Shown: in pieces, positions 1 through 9,320 of the stretch
Position numbering within the stretch: the first letter of the stretch is position 1
Layout: each line of letters starts with the position of its first letter
Assembly: GCF_051014445.1 (NCBI RefSeq)
Contig: NC_135134.1
Location: 29,763,672 to 29,827,671 of the forward strand
From: Colletes latitarsis
Taxonomy: Eukaryota; Arthropoda; Insecta; Hymenoptera; Colletidae
DNA length: 64,000 bases
Direction: 5' to 3'
Position numbers and translations under genes: made by a program
The notes under the pieces: generated by a model
Seen by the model: the letters and a program-made list of their open reading frames with translations, nothing else
Told to the model about the DNA's origin: nothing
The model's database searches: none

Positions 1-176
1 CATTACTACGTGATCCAAACCAGAAAAAACCCAGGATCTGTTCAAGAAGTATGTGAAAAACGCGAAAGTATGAGCCTGATGAGGGCGAATCCCAGACCTT
101 ACCTAGACCTAACATGTATTATCCTCAAAAATATTGATCGAAACCAGGTTTAATCGACTGTTTCAGTGTGGTACCA
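1..176 (+). repeat. Reference monomer and its landmarks
   Basis: This copy gives a numbering for the rest. Positions 1-12 are CATTACTACGTG, nearly invariant. Positions 13-36 hold the A-run and CCCAGGATC. Positions 37-58 are a switch segment that occurs in a few alternative forms. Positions 59-90 contain GCGAAAGTATGAG and CTGATGAGGG. Positions 91-111 hold a doubled CCTAGACCTAAC-like motif. Positions 112-146 hold the ATGCGTTATCCTC-like stretch and the AT-rich AAAATATTGATCGAAACC. Positions 147-176 hold AGGTTTAAT and run into the palindrome centred on GGTACC. The G+C count is 72 of 176. The monomer is not a multiple of three, so reading frames rotate from copy to copy. Confidence 0.95.
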
Positions 177-178
177 CA
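167..178. other. Recurrent 12-bp palindrome TGTGGTACCACA at the monomer boundary
   Basis: TGTGGTACCACA is a perfect palindrome with the KpnI hexamer GGTACC at its centre. It recurs once per monomer in a large share of copies. Where the next bases are CACACT rather than CACATT, the palindrome is extended to 16 bp. Other monomer forms destroy it (GTTGTACTTC, GTTGTACTAC, GGTACTACATT, GGTAACACATT). What is known: short dyad symmetries are enriched in many centromeric satellites that lack CENP-B boxes. Any protein binding is inference. Confidence 0.9.
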
Positions 179-395
179 TTACTACGTGATCCAAACCAGA
201 AAAAACCCAGGATCTGTTCAAGAAGTATGTGAAGAATGCGAATGTATGAGTATGATGAGGGCAAATCCCAGGCCTAAGCTAGACCTAACATGCGTTATCC
301 TCTAAAATATTGATCGAAACCAAGTTTAATTGACAGTTTTAGTGTGGTACCACTTTACTACGTGATCCAAAGCAGAAAAAACCCTCGATCAGGTC

Positions 396-407
396 AACAT
401 GCATGTT
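396..407. other. Second palindrome AACATGCATGTT, found only in a rare monomer form
   Basis: The CTCGATCAGGTC monomer carries a perfect 12-bp palindrome that is absent from all other forms. Perfect copies are at 396, 9,383, 38,254, 54,450 and 62,383. Imperfect ones are at 6,561 (AACATGCATATT) and 49,520 (AACATGTATGTT), with a broken one near 50,752. This form also has CCAAAGCAG and GTATGACCCTG (GTATGATCCTG in the 6.6-kb copy). It occurs only eight times in about 363 monomers, in blocks A and C and in the A-type island, and so is a useful marker of A modules. Confidence 0.88.
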
Positions 408-619
408 AAAACTGCGAAAGTATGACCCTGATGAGGGCAAATCCCAGACCTATCCCAGACCTAACATGCGTTATCCTCAAAAATATTGATCGAAACCAGG
501 TTTAATCGACTGTTTCAGTGTGGTACCACATTACTACGTGGTCCAAACCAGAAAAAAACCCAGGATCTTGTCAACGAGTATGTGAAGTGTGCGAAAGTAT
601 GAGTCTGATGAGGGCAAAT

Positions 620-641
620 CCCAGACCTATCCCAGACCTAA
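620..641 (+). repeat. 11-bp direct duplication within the monomer
   Basis: CCCAGACCTAT is followed directly by CCCAGACCTAA. Other monomers carry the variants CCCAGACCTAAC plus CTAGACCTAAC, or CCTAGACCTAA plus CCCAGACCTAA. The doubled motif is present in essentially every monomer, so it predates amplification of the array. Confidence 0.85.
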
Positions 642-1457
642 CTTGCGTTATCCTCTAAAATATTTATCAAGACCAGGTTTAATTGAATGTTTCATTGTGA
701 TACCACATTACTACGTGATCCAAACCAGTAAAAACACAGGATCCGTTCAACAAGTATGTGAAGAAGGCGAAAGTATGAGTCTGATGAGGGCAAATCCCAG
801 GCCTAACCTAGACCTAACATGCGTTATGCTCAAAAGTATTGATCGAAACCAGGTTTAATCGACTGCTTCAGTGTGGTACTACATTACTACGTGATCCAAT
901 CCACAAAAAGCCCAGAATCTGCCCATCAAGTATGAGAAATATGCGAAAGTACGAGCCTGATGAGAGCAAATCCCAGACCTAACCTAGACCTAACATGCGT
1001 TACGCTCAAAAATATTGATCGAAACCAGGTTTAATCGACTGTTTCAGTGTGGTACCACATTACTACGTGGTCCAAACCAGAAAAAAACCCAGGATCTTGT
1101 CAACGAGTATGTGAAGTGTGCGAAAGTATGAGTCTGATGAGGGCAAATCCCAGACCTATCCCAGACCTAACTTGCGTTATCCTCTAAAATATTTATCAAG
1201 ACCAGGTTTAATTGAATGTTTCATTGTGATACCACATTACTACGTGATCCAAACCAGTAAAAACACAGGATCCGTTCAACAAGTATGTGAAGAAGGCGAA
1301 AGTATGAGTCTGATGAGGGCAAATCCCAGACCTATCCCAGACCTAACTTGCGTTATCCTCTAAAATATTTATCAAGACCAGGTTTAATTGAATGTTTCAT
1401 TGTGATACCACATTACTACGTGATCCAAACCGGAAAAAAACCCACGATCTGTTCAAC

Positions 1458-1485
1458 AAGTATGTGAAGTATGCGAAAGTATGAG
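1458..1485 (+). repeat. Threefold 9-10 bp subrepeat within the monomer
   Basis: The sequence reads AAGTATGTG, AAGTATGCG and AAAGTATGAG back to back. The same triple, with the middle copy often changed to AAAAACGCG, AAGAATGCG or GAAATATGCG, is found in most monomers. The spacing is close to one helical turn. It suggests that the 176-bp unit contains remnants of a short tandem repeat. Confidence 0.8.
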
Positions 1486-1699
1486 TCTGATGAGGGCAAA
1501 TCTCAGAACTATCCCAGGCCTAAAATGCGTTATCCTCTAAAATAGTGATCGAAACCAGGGTTAATTGACTGTTTCAGTGTGGTTCTACATTGCTACGTGA
1601 TGCAATCCAGAAATAGCCCAGGATCTAGCCATGAAGTATGAGAAATATGCGAAAGTATGAGTCTGATGAGGGCAAATCCCAGACCTATCCCAGACCTAA

Positions 1700-2370
1700 C
1701 TTGCGTTATCCTCTAAAATATTTATCAAGACCAGGTTTAATTGAATGTTTCAGTGTGGTACCGCATTACTACGTGATCCAAACCAGTAAAAACACAGGAT
1801 CCGTTCAACAAGTATGTGAAGAAGGCGAAAGTATGAGTCTGATGAGGGCAAATCCCAGGCCTAACGTAGACCTAACATGCGTTATGCTCGAAAATATTGA
1901 TCGAAACCAGGTTTAATCGACTGTTTCAGTGTGGTACTGCATTACTACGTGATCCAATCCACAAAAAGCCCAGAATCTGCCCATCAAGTATGAGAAATAT
2001 GCGAAAGTACGAGTCTGATGAGAGCAAATCCCAGACCTAACCTAGACCTAATTTGCGTTATCCTCTAAAATATTTATCAAGACCAGGTTTAATCGACTGT
2101 GTCAGTGTGGTACCGCATTACTACGTGATCCAAACCAGAAAAAAACCCAGGATCTGTTCAACGAGTATGTGAACTGTGCGAAACTTTGAGTCTGGTGAGA
2201 GCAAATCCCAGACCTAACCTAGACCTAACATGCGCTATCCTCTAAAATAGTGATCGAAACCAGGGTTAATTGACTGTTTCAGTGTGGTTCTACATTACTA
2301 CGTGATCCAATCCAGAAAAAGCCCAGGATCTAGCCATCAAGTATGAGAAATATGCGAAAGAATGAGTCTG
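1700..2370 (+). repeat. Module A2, matched by 56,460-57,130
   Basis: At an offset of 54,760 this segment shares GGTACTGCATTAC, the CCACAAAAAGCCCAGAATC monomer, and the TTTATCAAGACC to GACTGTGTCAGTG transition with 56,460-57,130. The match fails past about 2,370, where the left copy reads GAGTCTGATGAGGGC and the right copy GAGCCTGATGAGTGC. The offset is close to that of the other A-left/A-right pairs, so it fits a common displaced copy. Confidence 0.7.
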
Positions 2371-2809
2371 ATGAGGGCAAATCCCAGACCTATCCCAGAC
2401 CTAACTTGCGTTATCCTCTAAAATATTTATCAAGACCAGGTTTAATTGAATGTTTCAGTGTGGTACCACATTACTACGTGGTCCAAACCAGAAAAAAACC
2501 CAGGATCTCGTCAACGAGTATGTGAAGTGTGCGAAAGTATGAGTCTGATGAGGGCAAATCCCAAACCTATCCCAGACCTAACTTGCGTTATCCTCTAAAA
2601 TATTTATCAAGACCAGGTTTAATTGAATGTTTCATTGTGATACCACATTACTACGTGATCCAAACCAGGAAAAACACAGGATCCGTTCAACAAGTATGTG
2701 AAGAAGGCGAAAGTATGAGTCTGATGAGGGCAAATCCCAGACCTATCCCAGACCTAACTTGCGTTATCCTCTAAAATATTTATCAAGACCAGGTTGAGTT
2801 GACTGTTTC

Positions 2810-2825
2810 AGTGTGGTACCACACT
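2810..2825. other. Extended 16-bp perfect palindrome AGTGTGGTACCACACT
   Basis: This is an early example of the extended form of the monomer-boundary palindrome, created by CACACT in place of CACATT. It is rare in block A and frequent in block B (for example 14,088-14,103, and throughout 14-31 kb). The self-complementary arms of eight bases could form a small cruciform under superhelical strain, but nothing in sequence alone shows that they do. Confidence 0.85.
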
Positions 2826-3539
2826 ACTGCGTGATCCAAACCAGAAAAAACCCAGGATCTGTTCAACAAGTATGTGAAAAATGCGAAAGTATGATCCTGA
2901 CGAGGGCAAATCCCAGACCTATCCCATACCTAACTTGTGTTGTCCTCTAAAATATTGATGGAAACCAGGTTTAATTGACTGTTTCAGTGTGGTACTACAT
3001 TACTACGTGATGCAATCCAGAAATAGCCCAGGTTCTAGCTATGAATTATGAGAAATATGCGAAAGTATGAGCCTGATGAGGGCAAATCCTAGACCTAACC
3101 CAGACCTAACATGCGTTATCCACAAAAATATTGATCGAAACCAGGTTTAATGTACTGTTTCGGTGTGGTACATCACTACGTGATCCAAACCAGAAAAAAC
3201 CCAGGATCTGTTCAACAAGTATGCGAAGTATGCGAAAGTATGAGTCTGATGAGGGCAAATCCCAGGCCTAACCCAGACCTAACTTGCGTTGTCCGCTAAA
3301 ATATTGATGGAAACCAGGTTTAATTGACAGTTACAGTGTTGTACTACATGACTACGTGATGCAATCCAGAAATAGCCCAGGATCTAGCCATGAAGTATGA
3401 GAAATATGCGAAAGTATGAGCCTGATGGGGGCTAATCCTAGACCTAACCCAGACATAACTTGCGTTATCCTCTAAAATATTGATCGAAACCAGGTTTAAT
3501 TGACTGCTTCAGTGTGGTGCCACATTACTACGTGATCCA

Positions 3540-3550
3540 ATCTATAAATA
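3540..3550 (+). other. Monomer form carrying CTATAAATAG (TATA-box-like)
   Basis: The usual CCAATCCAGAAATAGCCC has become CCAATCTATAAATAGCCC, giving a match to the eukaryotic TATA consensus TATAAATA. The same form occurs at about 4,775, 9,006, 56,366, 57,952 and 59,892, all in block A. In five of the six it follows GACTGCTTCAGTG and GGTGCCAC or GTGCCAC. The copy at 4,775 has GTTGTACTAC upstream instead and looks chimeric. The match may be chance; there is no other promoter evidence. Confidence 0.6.
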
Positions 3551-3669
3551 GCCCAGGATCAAGCCATGAAGTATGAGAAATATGCGAAAGTATGGGTCTG
3601 ATGGGGGCAAATCCCAGTCCTAACCTGGACCTAGCATGCCTTATCCTCAAAAATAATTATCAAGACAAG

Positions 3670-4100
3670 GTTTAATTGAATGTTTCAGTGTGGTACCACA
3701 TTACTACGTGATCCAAACCAGTAAAAACACAGGATCCGTTCAACAAGTATGCGAAGAATGCGAAAGTATGAGTCTGATGATAGAAAATCCCAGGCCTAAC
3801 CTAGACCTAACATGCGTTATCCTCAAAAATATTGATCGAAACCAGGTTTAATCGACTGTTTCAGTGTGGTACCACATTACTACGTGATCCAAACCAGAAA
3901 AAAACCCAGGATCTGTTCAACAAGTATGTGAAGTATGCGAAAGTAAGAGTCTGATGAGAGCTAATCCCAGGCCTAACCTAGACATAACATGCGTTATCCT
4001 CTAAAATATTGATCGAAACCAGGTTGAGTGGACTGTTTCAGTGTGGTACCACACTACTGCGTGATCCAAACCAGAAAAAACCCAGGATATGTTCAACAAG
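3670..4100 (+). repeat. Module A3, threefold with 52,790-53,250 and 59,130-59,570
   Basis: The three sites share, in order, a monomer with CTGATGATAGAAAATCCC, one with GATGAGAGCTAATCCC, and one beginning AGGTTGAGTGGACTG. Offsets are about 49,120 (to 52.8 kb) and a further 6,347 (to 59.1 kb). Small private differences occur in each, for example AAGTAAGAGTC here, CAAAAAGTATG near 53,043 and GAGTTTGATGAG near 59,420. These show the copies are not assembly echoes of one another. Confidence 0.75.
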
Positions 4101-4771
4101 TATGTGAAAAATGCGAAAGTATGATCCTGACGAGGGCAAATCCCAGACCTATCCCAGACCTAACCTGTCTTGTCCTTTAAAATATTGATGGAAACCAGGT
4201 TTAATTGACTGTTTCAGTGAGGTACTACATTACTACGTGATGCAATCCAGAAATAGCCCAGAATCTAGCCATGAATTATGAGAAATATGCGAAAATATGA
4301 GCCTGATGAGGGCAAATCCTAGACCTAACCCAGACCTAACATGCGTTATCCTCAAAAATATTGATCGAAACCAGGTTTATTGGACTGTTTCGGTGTGGTA
4401 CCACATTACTACGTGATCCAAACCGGAAATAAACCCAGGATCTGTTCACCAAGTATGTGAAGTATGCGAAAGTATGAGCCTGATGAGGGCAAATCTCAGA
4501 ACTATCCCAGACCTAACATGCGTTATCCTCTAAAATAGTGATCGATACCAGGGTTAATTGACTGTTTCAGTGTGGTTCTACATTACTACGTGATCCAATC
4601 CAGAAAAAGCCCGGGATCTAGCCATCAAGTATGAGAAATATGCGAAAGAATGAGCCTGATGAGAGCAAATCCCAGGCCTAACCCAGACCTAACTTGCGTT
4701 GTCCTCTAAAATATTGATGGAAACCAGGTTTAATTGACAGTTTCAGTGTTGTACTACATTACTACGTGATG

Positions 4772-5770
4772 CAATCTATAAATAGCCCAGGATCTAGCCA
4801 TGAAGTATGAGAAATATGCGAAAGTATGGGTCTGATGGGGGCAAATCCCAGTCCTAACCTAGACCTAGCATGCGTTATCCTCTAAAATATTTATCAAGAC
4901 AAGGTTTAATTGAATGTGTCAGTGTGGTACAACATTACTACGTGAACCAAACCAGTAAAAACACAGGACCCGTTCAACAAGTATGTGAAGAATGCGAAAG
5001 TATGAGTCTGATGAGTGAAAATCCCAGGCCTAACCTAGACCTTACATGCGTTATCCTCAAAAATATTGATCGAAACCAGGTTTAATCGTCTGTTTCCGTG
5101 TGGTACCACATTACTACGTGATCCAAACCAGAAAAAAACCCAGGATCTGTTCAACAAGTATGTGGAGTATGCGAAAGTATGTGTCTGATGAGGGCTAATC
5201 CCAGGCCCAACCTAGACATAACATGCGTTATCCTCTAAAATAATGATCGAAACCAGGTTGAATGGACTGTTTCAGTGTGGTACCACATTACTGCGTGATC
5301 CAAACCAGGAAAAACCCAGGATCTAGCCATCAAGTATGAGAAATATGCGAAAGAATGAGCCTGATGAGAGCAAATCCCAGACCTACCCTAGACCTAACAT
5401 GTGTTATCCTCAAAAATATTGATCGAAACCAGGTTTAATGAACTGTTTCACTGTGGTACCACATTACTACGTGATCCAATCCAGGAAGAGCCCAGGATCT
5501 AGCCATGAAGTATTAGAAATATGCGAAAGTATGAGCCTGATGAGGGCAAATCCTAGACCTTACCCTGACCTAACATGCGTTATCCTCTAAAATATTTATC
5601 AAGACCAGGTGTAATTGAATGTTTCAATGTGGTACCACATTACTACGTGATCCAAGCCAGTAAAAACACAGGATCCGTTCAACAAGTATGTGAAGTATGC
5701 GAAAGTATGAGTCTGATGAGGGCTAATCCCAGGCCTTACCCTGACCTAACATGCGTTATCCTCTAAAATA
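4772..5770 (+). repeat. Module A4, matched by 59,889-60,887
   Basis: About 1 kb matches at a constant offset of 55,117. Shared markers are AATCTATAAATAGCCC, the GGACCCGTTCAAC monomer, CCAGGCCCAACC, CCAGGAAGAGCCC and the GACCAGGTGTAATTG or GACCAGGTTTAATTG monomer with CAATGTGG. The edges fall inside monomers: upstream of the CAATCTATAAATAG motif the left copy has GTTGTACTAC while the right copy has GTGGTGCCAC. At 5,770 the left copy turns to TTTACCAAGACC while the right turns to TTGATCGAAACC. A second match to the first part lies at 57,950-58,400. Confidence 0.75.
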
Positions 5771-6320
5771 TTTACCAAGACCAGGTTTAATTGAATGTTT
5801 CAGTGTGGTACCACATTACTACGTGATCCAAACCAGTAAAAACACAGGATCCGTTCAACAAGTATGTGAAGTATGCGAAAGTATGAGTCTGCTGAGGGCT
5901 AATCCCAGGCCTAACCTAGACATGACATGCGTTATCCTCTAAAATATTGATCGAAACCAGGTTTAATCGACTGTTTCAGTGTGGTACCACATTACTGCGT
6001 GATCCAAACCATTGAAAACCCAGAATCTGGCCATCAAGTATGAGAAATATGCGAAAGAATGAGCCTGATGAGAGCAAATCCCAGACCTAACCTGGACCTA
6101 ACATGTGTTATCCTCAAAAATATTGATCGAAACCAGGTTTAATCGACTGTCTCAGTGTGGTACCACATTACTACGTGATCCAAACCAGTAAAAACCCAGG
6201 ATCTGTTCAAGAAGTATGTGAAAACCGCGATAGTATGAGCCTGATGAGGGCGAATCCCAGACCTTACCTAGACCTAACATGTATTATCCTCAAAAATATT
6301 GATCGAAACCAGGTTTAATC
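5751..6320 (+). repeat. Module A5, matched by 61,749-62,318
   Basis: The offset is 55,998. A rare marker, ACCATTGAAAACCCAGAATC near 6,009, occurs in both copies and I saw it nowhere else. TGGACCTAACATGTG and the GATAGTATGAGCC monomer are also shared. Beyond 6,320 the offset falls by one monomer to 55,822, because the right copy lacks one monomer before the CTCGATCAGG form. This is a simple one-monomer gain or loss between the two blocks. Confidence 0.78.
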
Positions 6321-6989
6321 GACTGTTTCAGTGTGGTACCACATTACTACGTGATCCAAACCAGAAAAAACCCAGGATCTGTTCAAGAAGTATGTGAAGA
6401 ATGCGAATGTATGAGTATGATGAGGGAAAATCCCAGGCCTAACCTAGACCTAACATGCGTTATCCTCTAAAATATTGATCGAAACCAAGTTTAATTGACA
6501 GTTTTAGTGTGGTACCACATTACTACGTGATCCAAAGCAGAAAAAACCCTCGATCAGGTCAACATGCATATTAAAACTGCGAAAGTATGATCCTGATGAG
6601 GGCAAATCCCAGACCTATCCCAGACCTAACATGCGTTATCCTCAAAAATATTGATCGAAACCAGGTTTAATCGACTGTTTCAGTGTGGTACCACATTACT
6701 ACGTGGTCCAAACCAGAAAAAAACCCAGGATCTTGTCAACGAGTATGTGAAGTGTGCGAAAGTATGAGTCTGATGAGGGCAAATCCCAGACCTATCCCAG
6801 ACCTAACTTGCGTTATCCTCTAAAATATTTATCAAGACCAGGTTTAATTGAATGTTTCAGTGTGTTACCACATTACTACGTGATCCAAACCAGTAAAAAC
6901 ACAGGATCCGTTCAACAAGTATGTGAAGAAGGCGAAAGTATGAGTCTGATGAGGGCAAATCCCAGGCCTAACCTAGACCTAACATGCGT

Positions 6990-9320
6990 TATGCTCAATC
7001 ATATTGATCAAAACCAGGTTTAATCGTCTGTGTCAGTGTGGTACCGCATTACTATGTGATCCAAACCAGAAAAAAACCCAGGATCTGTTCAACGAGTATG
7101 TGAAGTGTGCGAAAGTATGAGTCTGATGAGGGCAAATCCCAGACCTATCCCAGACCTAGCATGCGTTATCCTCAAAAATATTGATCGAAACCAGGTTTAA
7201 TCGACTGTTTCAGTGTGGTACCACATTACTACGTGGGTCAAACCAGAAAAAAACCCAGGATCTTGTCAACGAGTATGTGAAGTGTGCGAAAGTATGAGTC
7301 TGATGAGGGCAAATCCCAGACCTATCCCAGACCTAACTTGCGTTATCCTCTAAAATATTTATCAAGACCAGGTTTAATCGACTGTTTCAGTGTGGTACTA
7401 CATTACTACGTGATCCAATCCACAAAAAGCCCAGAATCTGCCCATCAAGTATGAGAAATATGCGAAAGTACGAGCCTGATGAGAGCAAATCCCAGACCTA
7501 TCCTAGACCTAACATGCGTTATCCTCAATCATATTGATCGAAACCAGGTTTAATCGTCTGTGTCAGTGTGGTACCGCATTACTATGTGATCCAAACCAGA
7601 AAAAATCCCAGGATCTGTTCAACGAGTACGTGAAGTGTTGCGAAGCTTTGAATCTGATGAGGGCAAATCTCAGAACTATCCCAGGCCTAACATGCGTTAT
7701 CCTCTAAAATAGTGATCGAAACCAGGGTTAATTGACTGTTTCAGTGTGGTTCTACATTACTACGTGATGCAATCCAGAAATAGCCCAGGATCTAGCCATG
7801 AAGTATGAGAAATATGCGAAAGTATGAGTCTGATGAGGGCAAATCCCAGACCTATCCCAGACCTAACTTGCGTTATCCTCTAAAATATATATCAAGACCA
7901 GGTTTAATTGAATGTTTCAGTGTGGTACCGCATTACTACGTGATCCAAACCAGTAAAAACACAGGATCCGTTCAACAAGTATGTGAAGTATCCGAAAGTA
8001 TGAGTCTGATGACGGCAAATCCCTGGCCTAACCCAGACCTAACTTGCGTTGTCCGCTAAAATATTGATGGAAACCAGGTTTAATTGACAGTTTCAGTGTT
8101 GTACTACAATACTACGTGATGCAATCCAGAAATAGCCCAGGATCTAGCCATGAAGTATGAGAAATATGCGAAAGTATGAGTCTGATGGGGGCAAATCCCA
8201 GTCCTAACCTGGACCTAGCATGCCTTATCCTCTAAAATATTTATCAAGACAAGGTTTAATTGAATGTGTCAGTGTGGTACAACATTACTACGTGAACCAA
8301 ACCAGTAAAAACACAGGATCCGTTCAACAAGTATGTGAAAAATGCGATAGTATGATCCTGACGAGGGCAAATCCCAGACCTATCCCAGACCTAACTTGTC
8401 TTGTCCTTTAAAATATTGATGGAAACCAGGTTTAATTTACTGTTTCAGTGTGGTACTACATTACTACGTGATGCAATCCAGAAATAGTACAGGATCTAGC
8501 CATGAATTATGAGAAATATGCGAAAGTATGAGCCTGATGAGGGCAAATCCTAGACCTAACCCAGACCTAACATGCTTTATCTTCAAAAATATTGATCGAA
8601 ACCAGGTTTATTGGACTGTTTCGGTGTGGTACCACAGTACTACGTGATCCAAACCGGAAATAAACCCAGGATCTGTTCAACAAGTATGTGAAGTATGCGA
8701 AAGTATGAGTCTGATGGGGGCAAATCCCAGGCCTAACCCAGACCTAACTTGCGTTGTCCTCTAAAATATTGATGGAAACCGGGTTTAATTGACAGTTTCA
8801 GTGTTGTACTACATTACTACGTGATGCAATCCAGAAATAGCCCAGGATCTAGCCATGAAGTATGAGAAATATGCGAAAGTATGAGCCTGATGGGGGCAAA
8901 TCCTAGACCTAACCCAGACATAACTTGCGTTATCCTCTAAAATATTGATCGAAACCAGGTTTAATTTACTGCTTCAGTGTGGTGCCACATTACTACGTGA
9001 TCCAATCTATAAATAGCCCAGGATCTAGCCATGAAGTATGAGAAATATGCGAAAGTATGGGTCTGATGGGGGCAAATCCCAGTCCTAACCTAGACCTAGC
9101 ATGCGTTATCCTCTAAAATATTTATCAAGACAAGGTTTAATTGAATGTGTCAGTGTGGTACAACATTACTACGTGAACCAAACCAGTAAAAACACAGGAC
9201 CCGTTCAACAAGTATGTGAAGAATGCGAAAGTATGTGTCTGATGAGGGCTAATCCCAGGCCTTACCTAGACCTAACATGTGTTATCCTCAAAAATATTGA
9301 TCGAAACCAGGTTTAATGGA
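6990..9320 (+). repeat. Mixed A-type monomers, partly shared with 3.2-3.6, 12.9-13.2 and 63.9 kb
   Basis: The stretch contains two monomers with ATTACTATGTGATCC (7,050 and 7,580), in which the usual ACGTG has become ATGTG. Segment 7,940-8,290 matches 12,880-13,220 at an offset of 4,936 through GATGACGGCAAATCCCTGGC. The final bases of the window (63,870-64,000) match 8,225-8,355 at an offset of 55,645. The CTATAAATAG monomer near 9,006 matches that near 3,541. I saw no gene or mobile element here. Confidence 0.7.

Larger units (their letters stand above)
1..880 (+). repeat. Five-monomer module A1, recurring at 6.2, 9.3 and 54.1 kb
   Basis: Bases 1 to about 760 match 54,055-54,767 at an offset of 54,054. 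Bases 1 to about 815 match 6,166-6,980 at an offset of 6,165. Bases 333-893 match 9,320-9,880 at an offset of 8,987. Shared markers include the GTATGAGTATGATGAGGG monomer near 245, the CTCGATCAGG monomer near 385 and the CTTGTCAACGAG monomer near 570. The order of these markers is kept in the copies, so whole blocks moved rather than single monomers. A shortened version is also present at 62,160-62,620, where one monomer of the set is missing. Confidence 0.8.

Noticed and set aside
1..12. CATTACTACGTG as a bHLH or stress-response regulatory site (ACGTG core)
   Set aside because: The ACGTG core is short and present once per monomer hundreds of times, with no gene nearby. Its conservation is better discussed as a satellite feature.
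91..111. Telomere-like repeats (CCTAACC motifs)
   Set aside because: CCTAACCTAGACCTAAC resembles degenerate telomere sequence but is only a doubled 11-bp motif per monomer, with a G in each unit and no run of CCCTAA or a related array.
127..150. CENP-B box
   Set aside because: On the - strand the GGTTTCGATCAATATTT stretch has TTCG followed by a suitably placed A, but the required CGGG is missing. I saw no full match to the 17-bp box in any monomer form.
589..858. Open reading frame of 89 codons, one of dozens of similar 60-99 codon frames on the + strand beginning MRKYESDEG or MRYPLKYLS
   Set aside because: They are the same part of the satellite monomer read repeatedly. They appear where TTTATCAAGACC replaces TTGATCGAAACC and so removes a TGA, and end at the TAA of GGTTTAAT. 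The 176-bp period is not a multiple of three, lengths vary with single substitutions, and there is no codon-level constraint, signal or domain visible.
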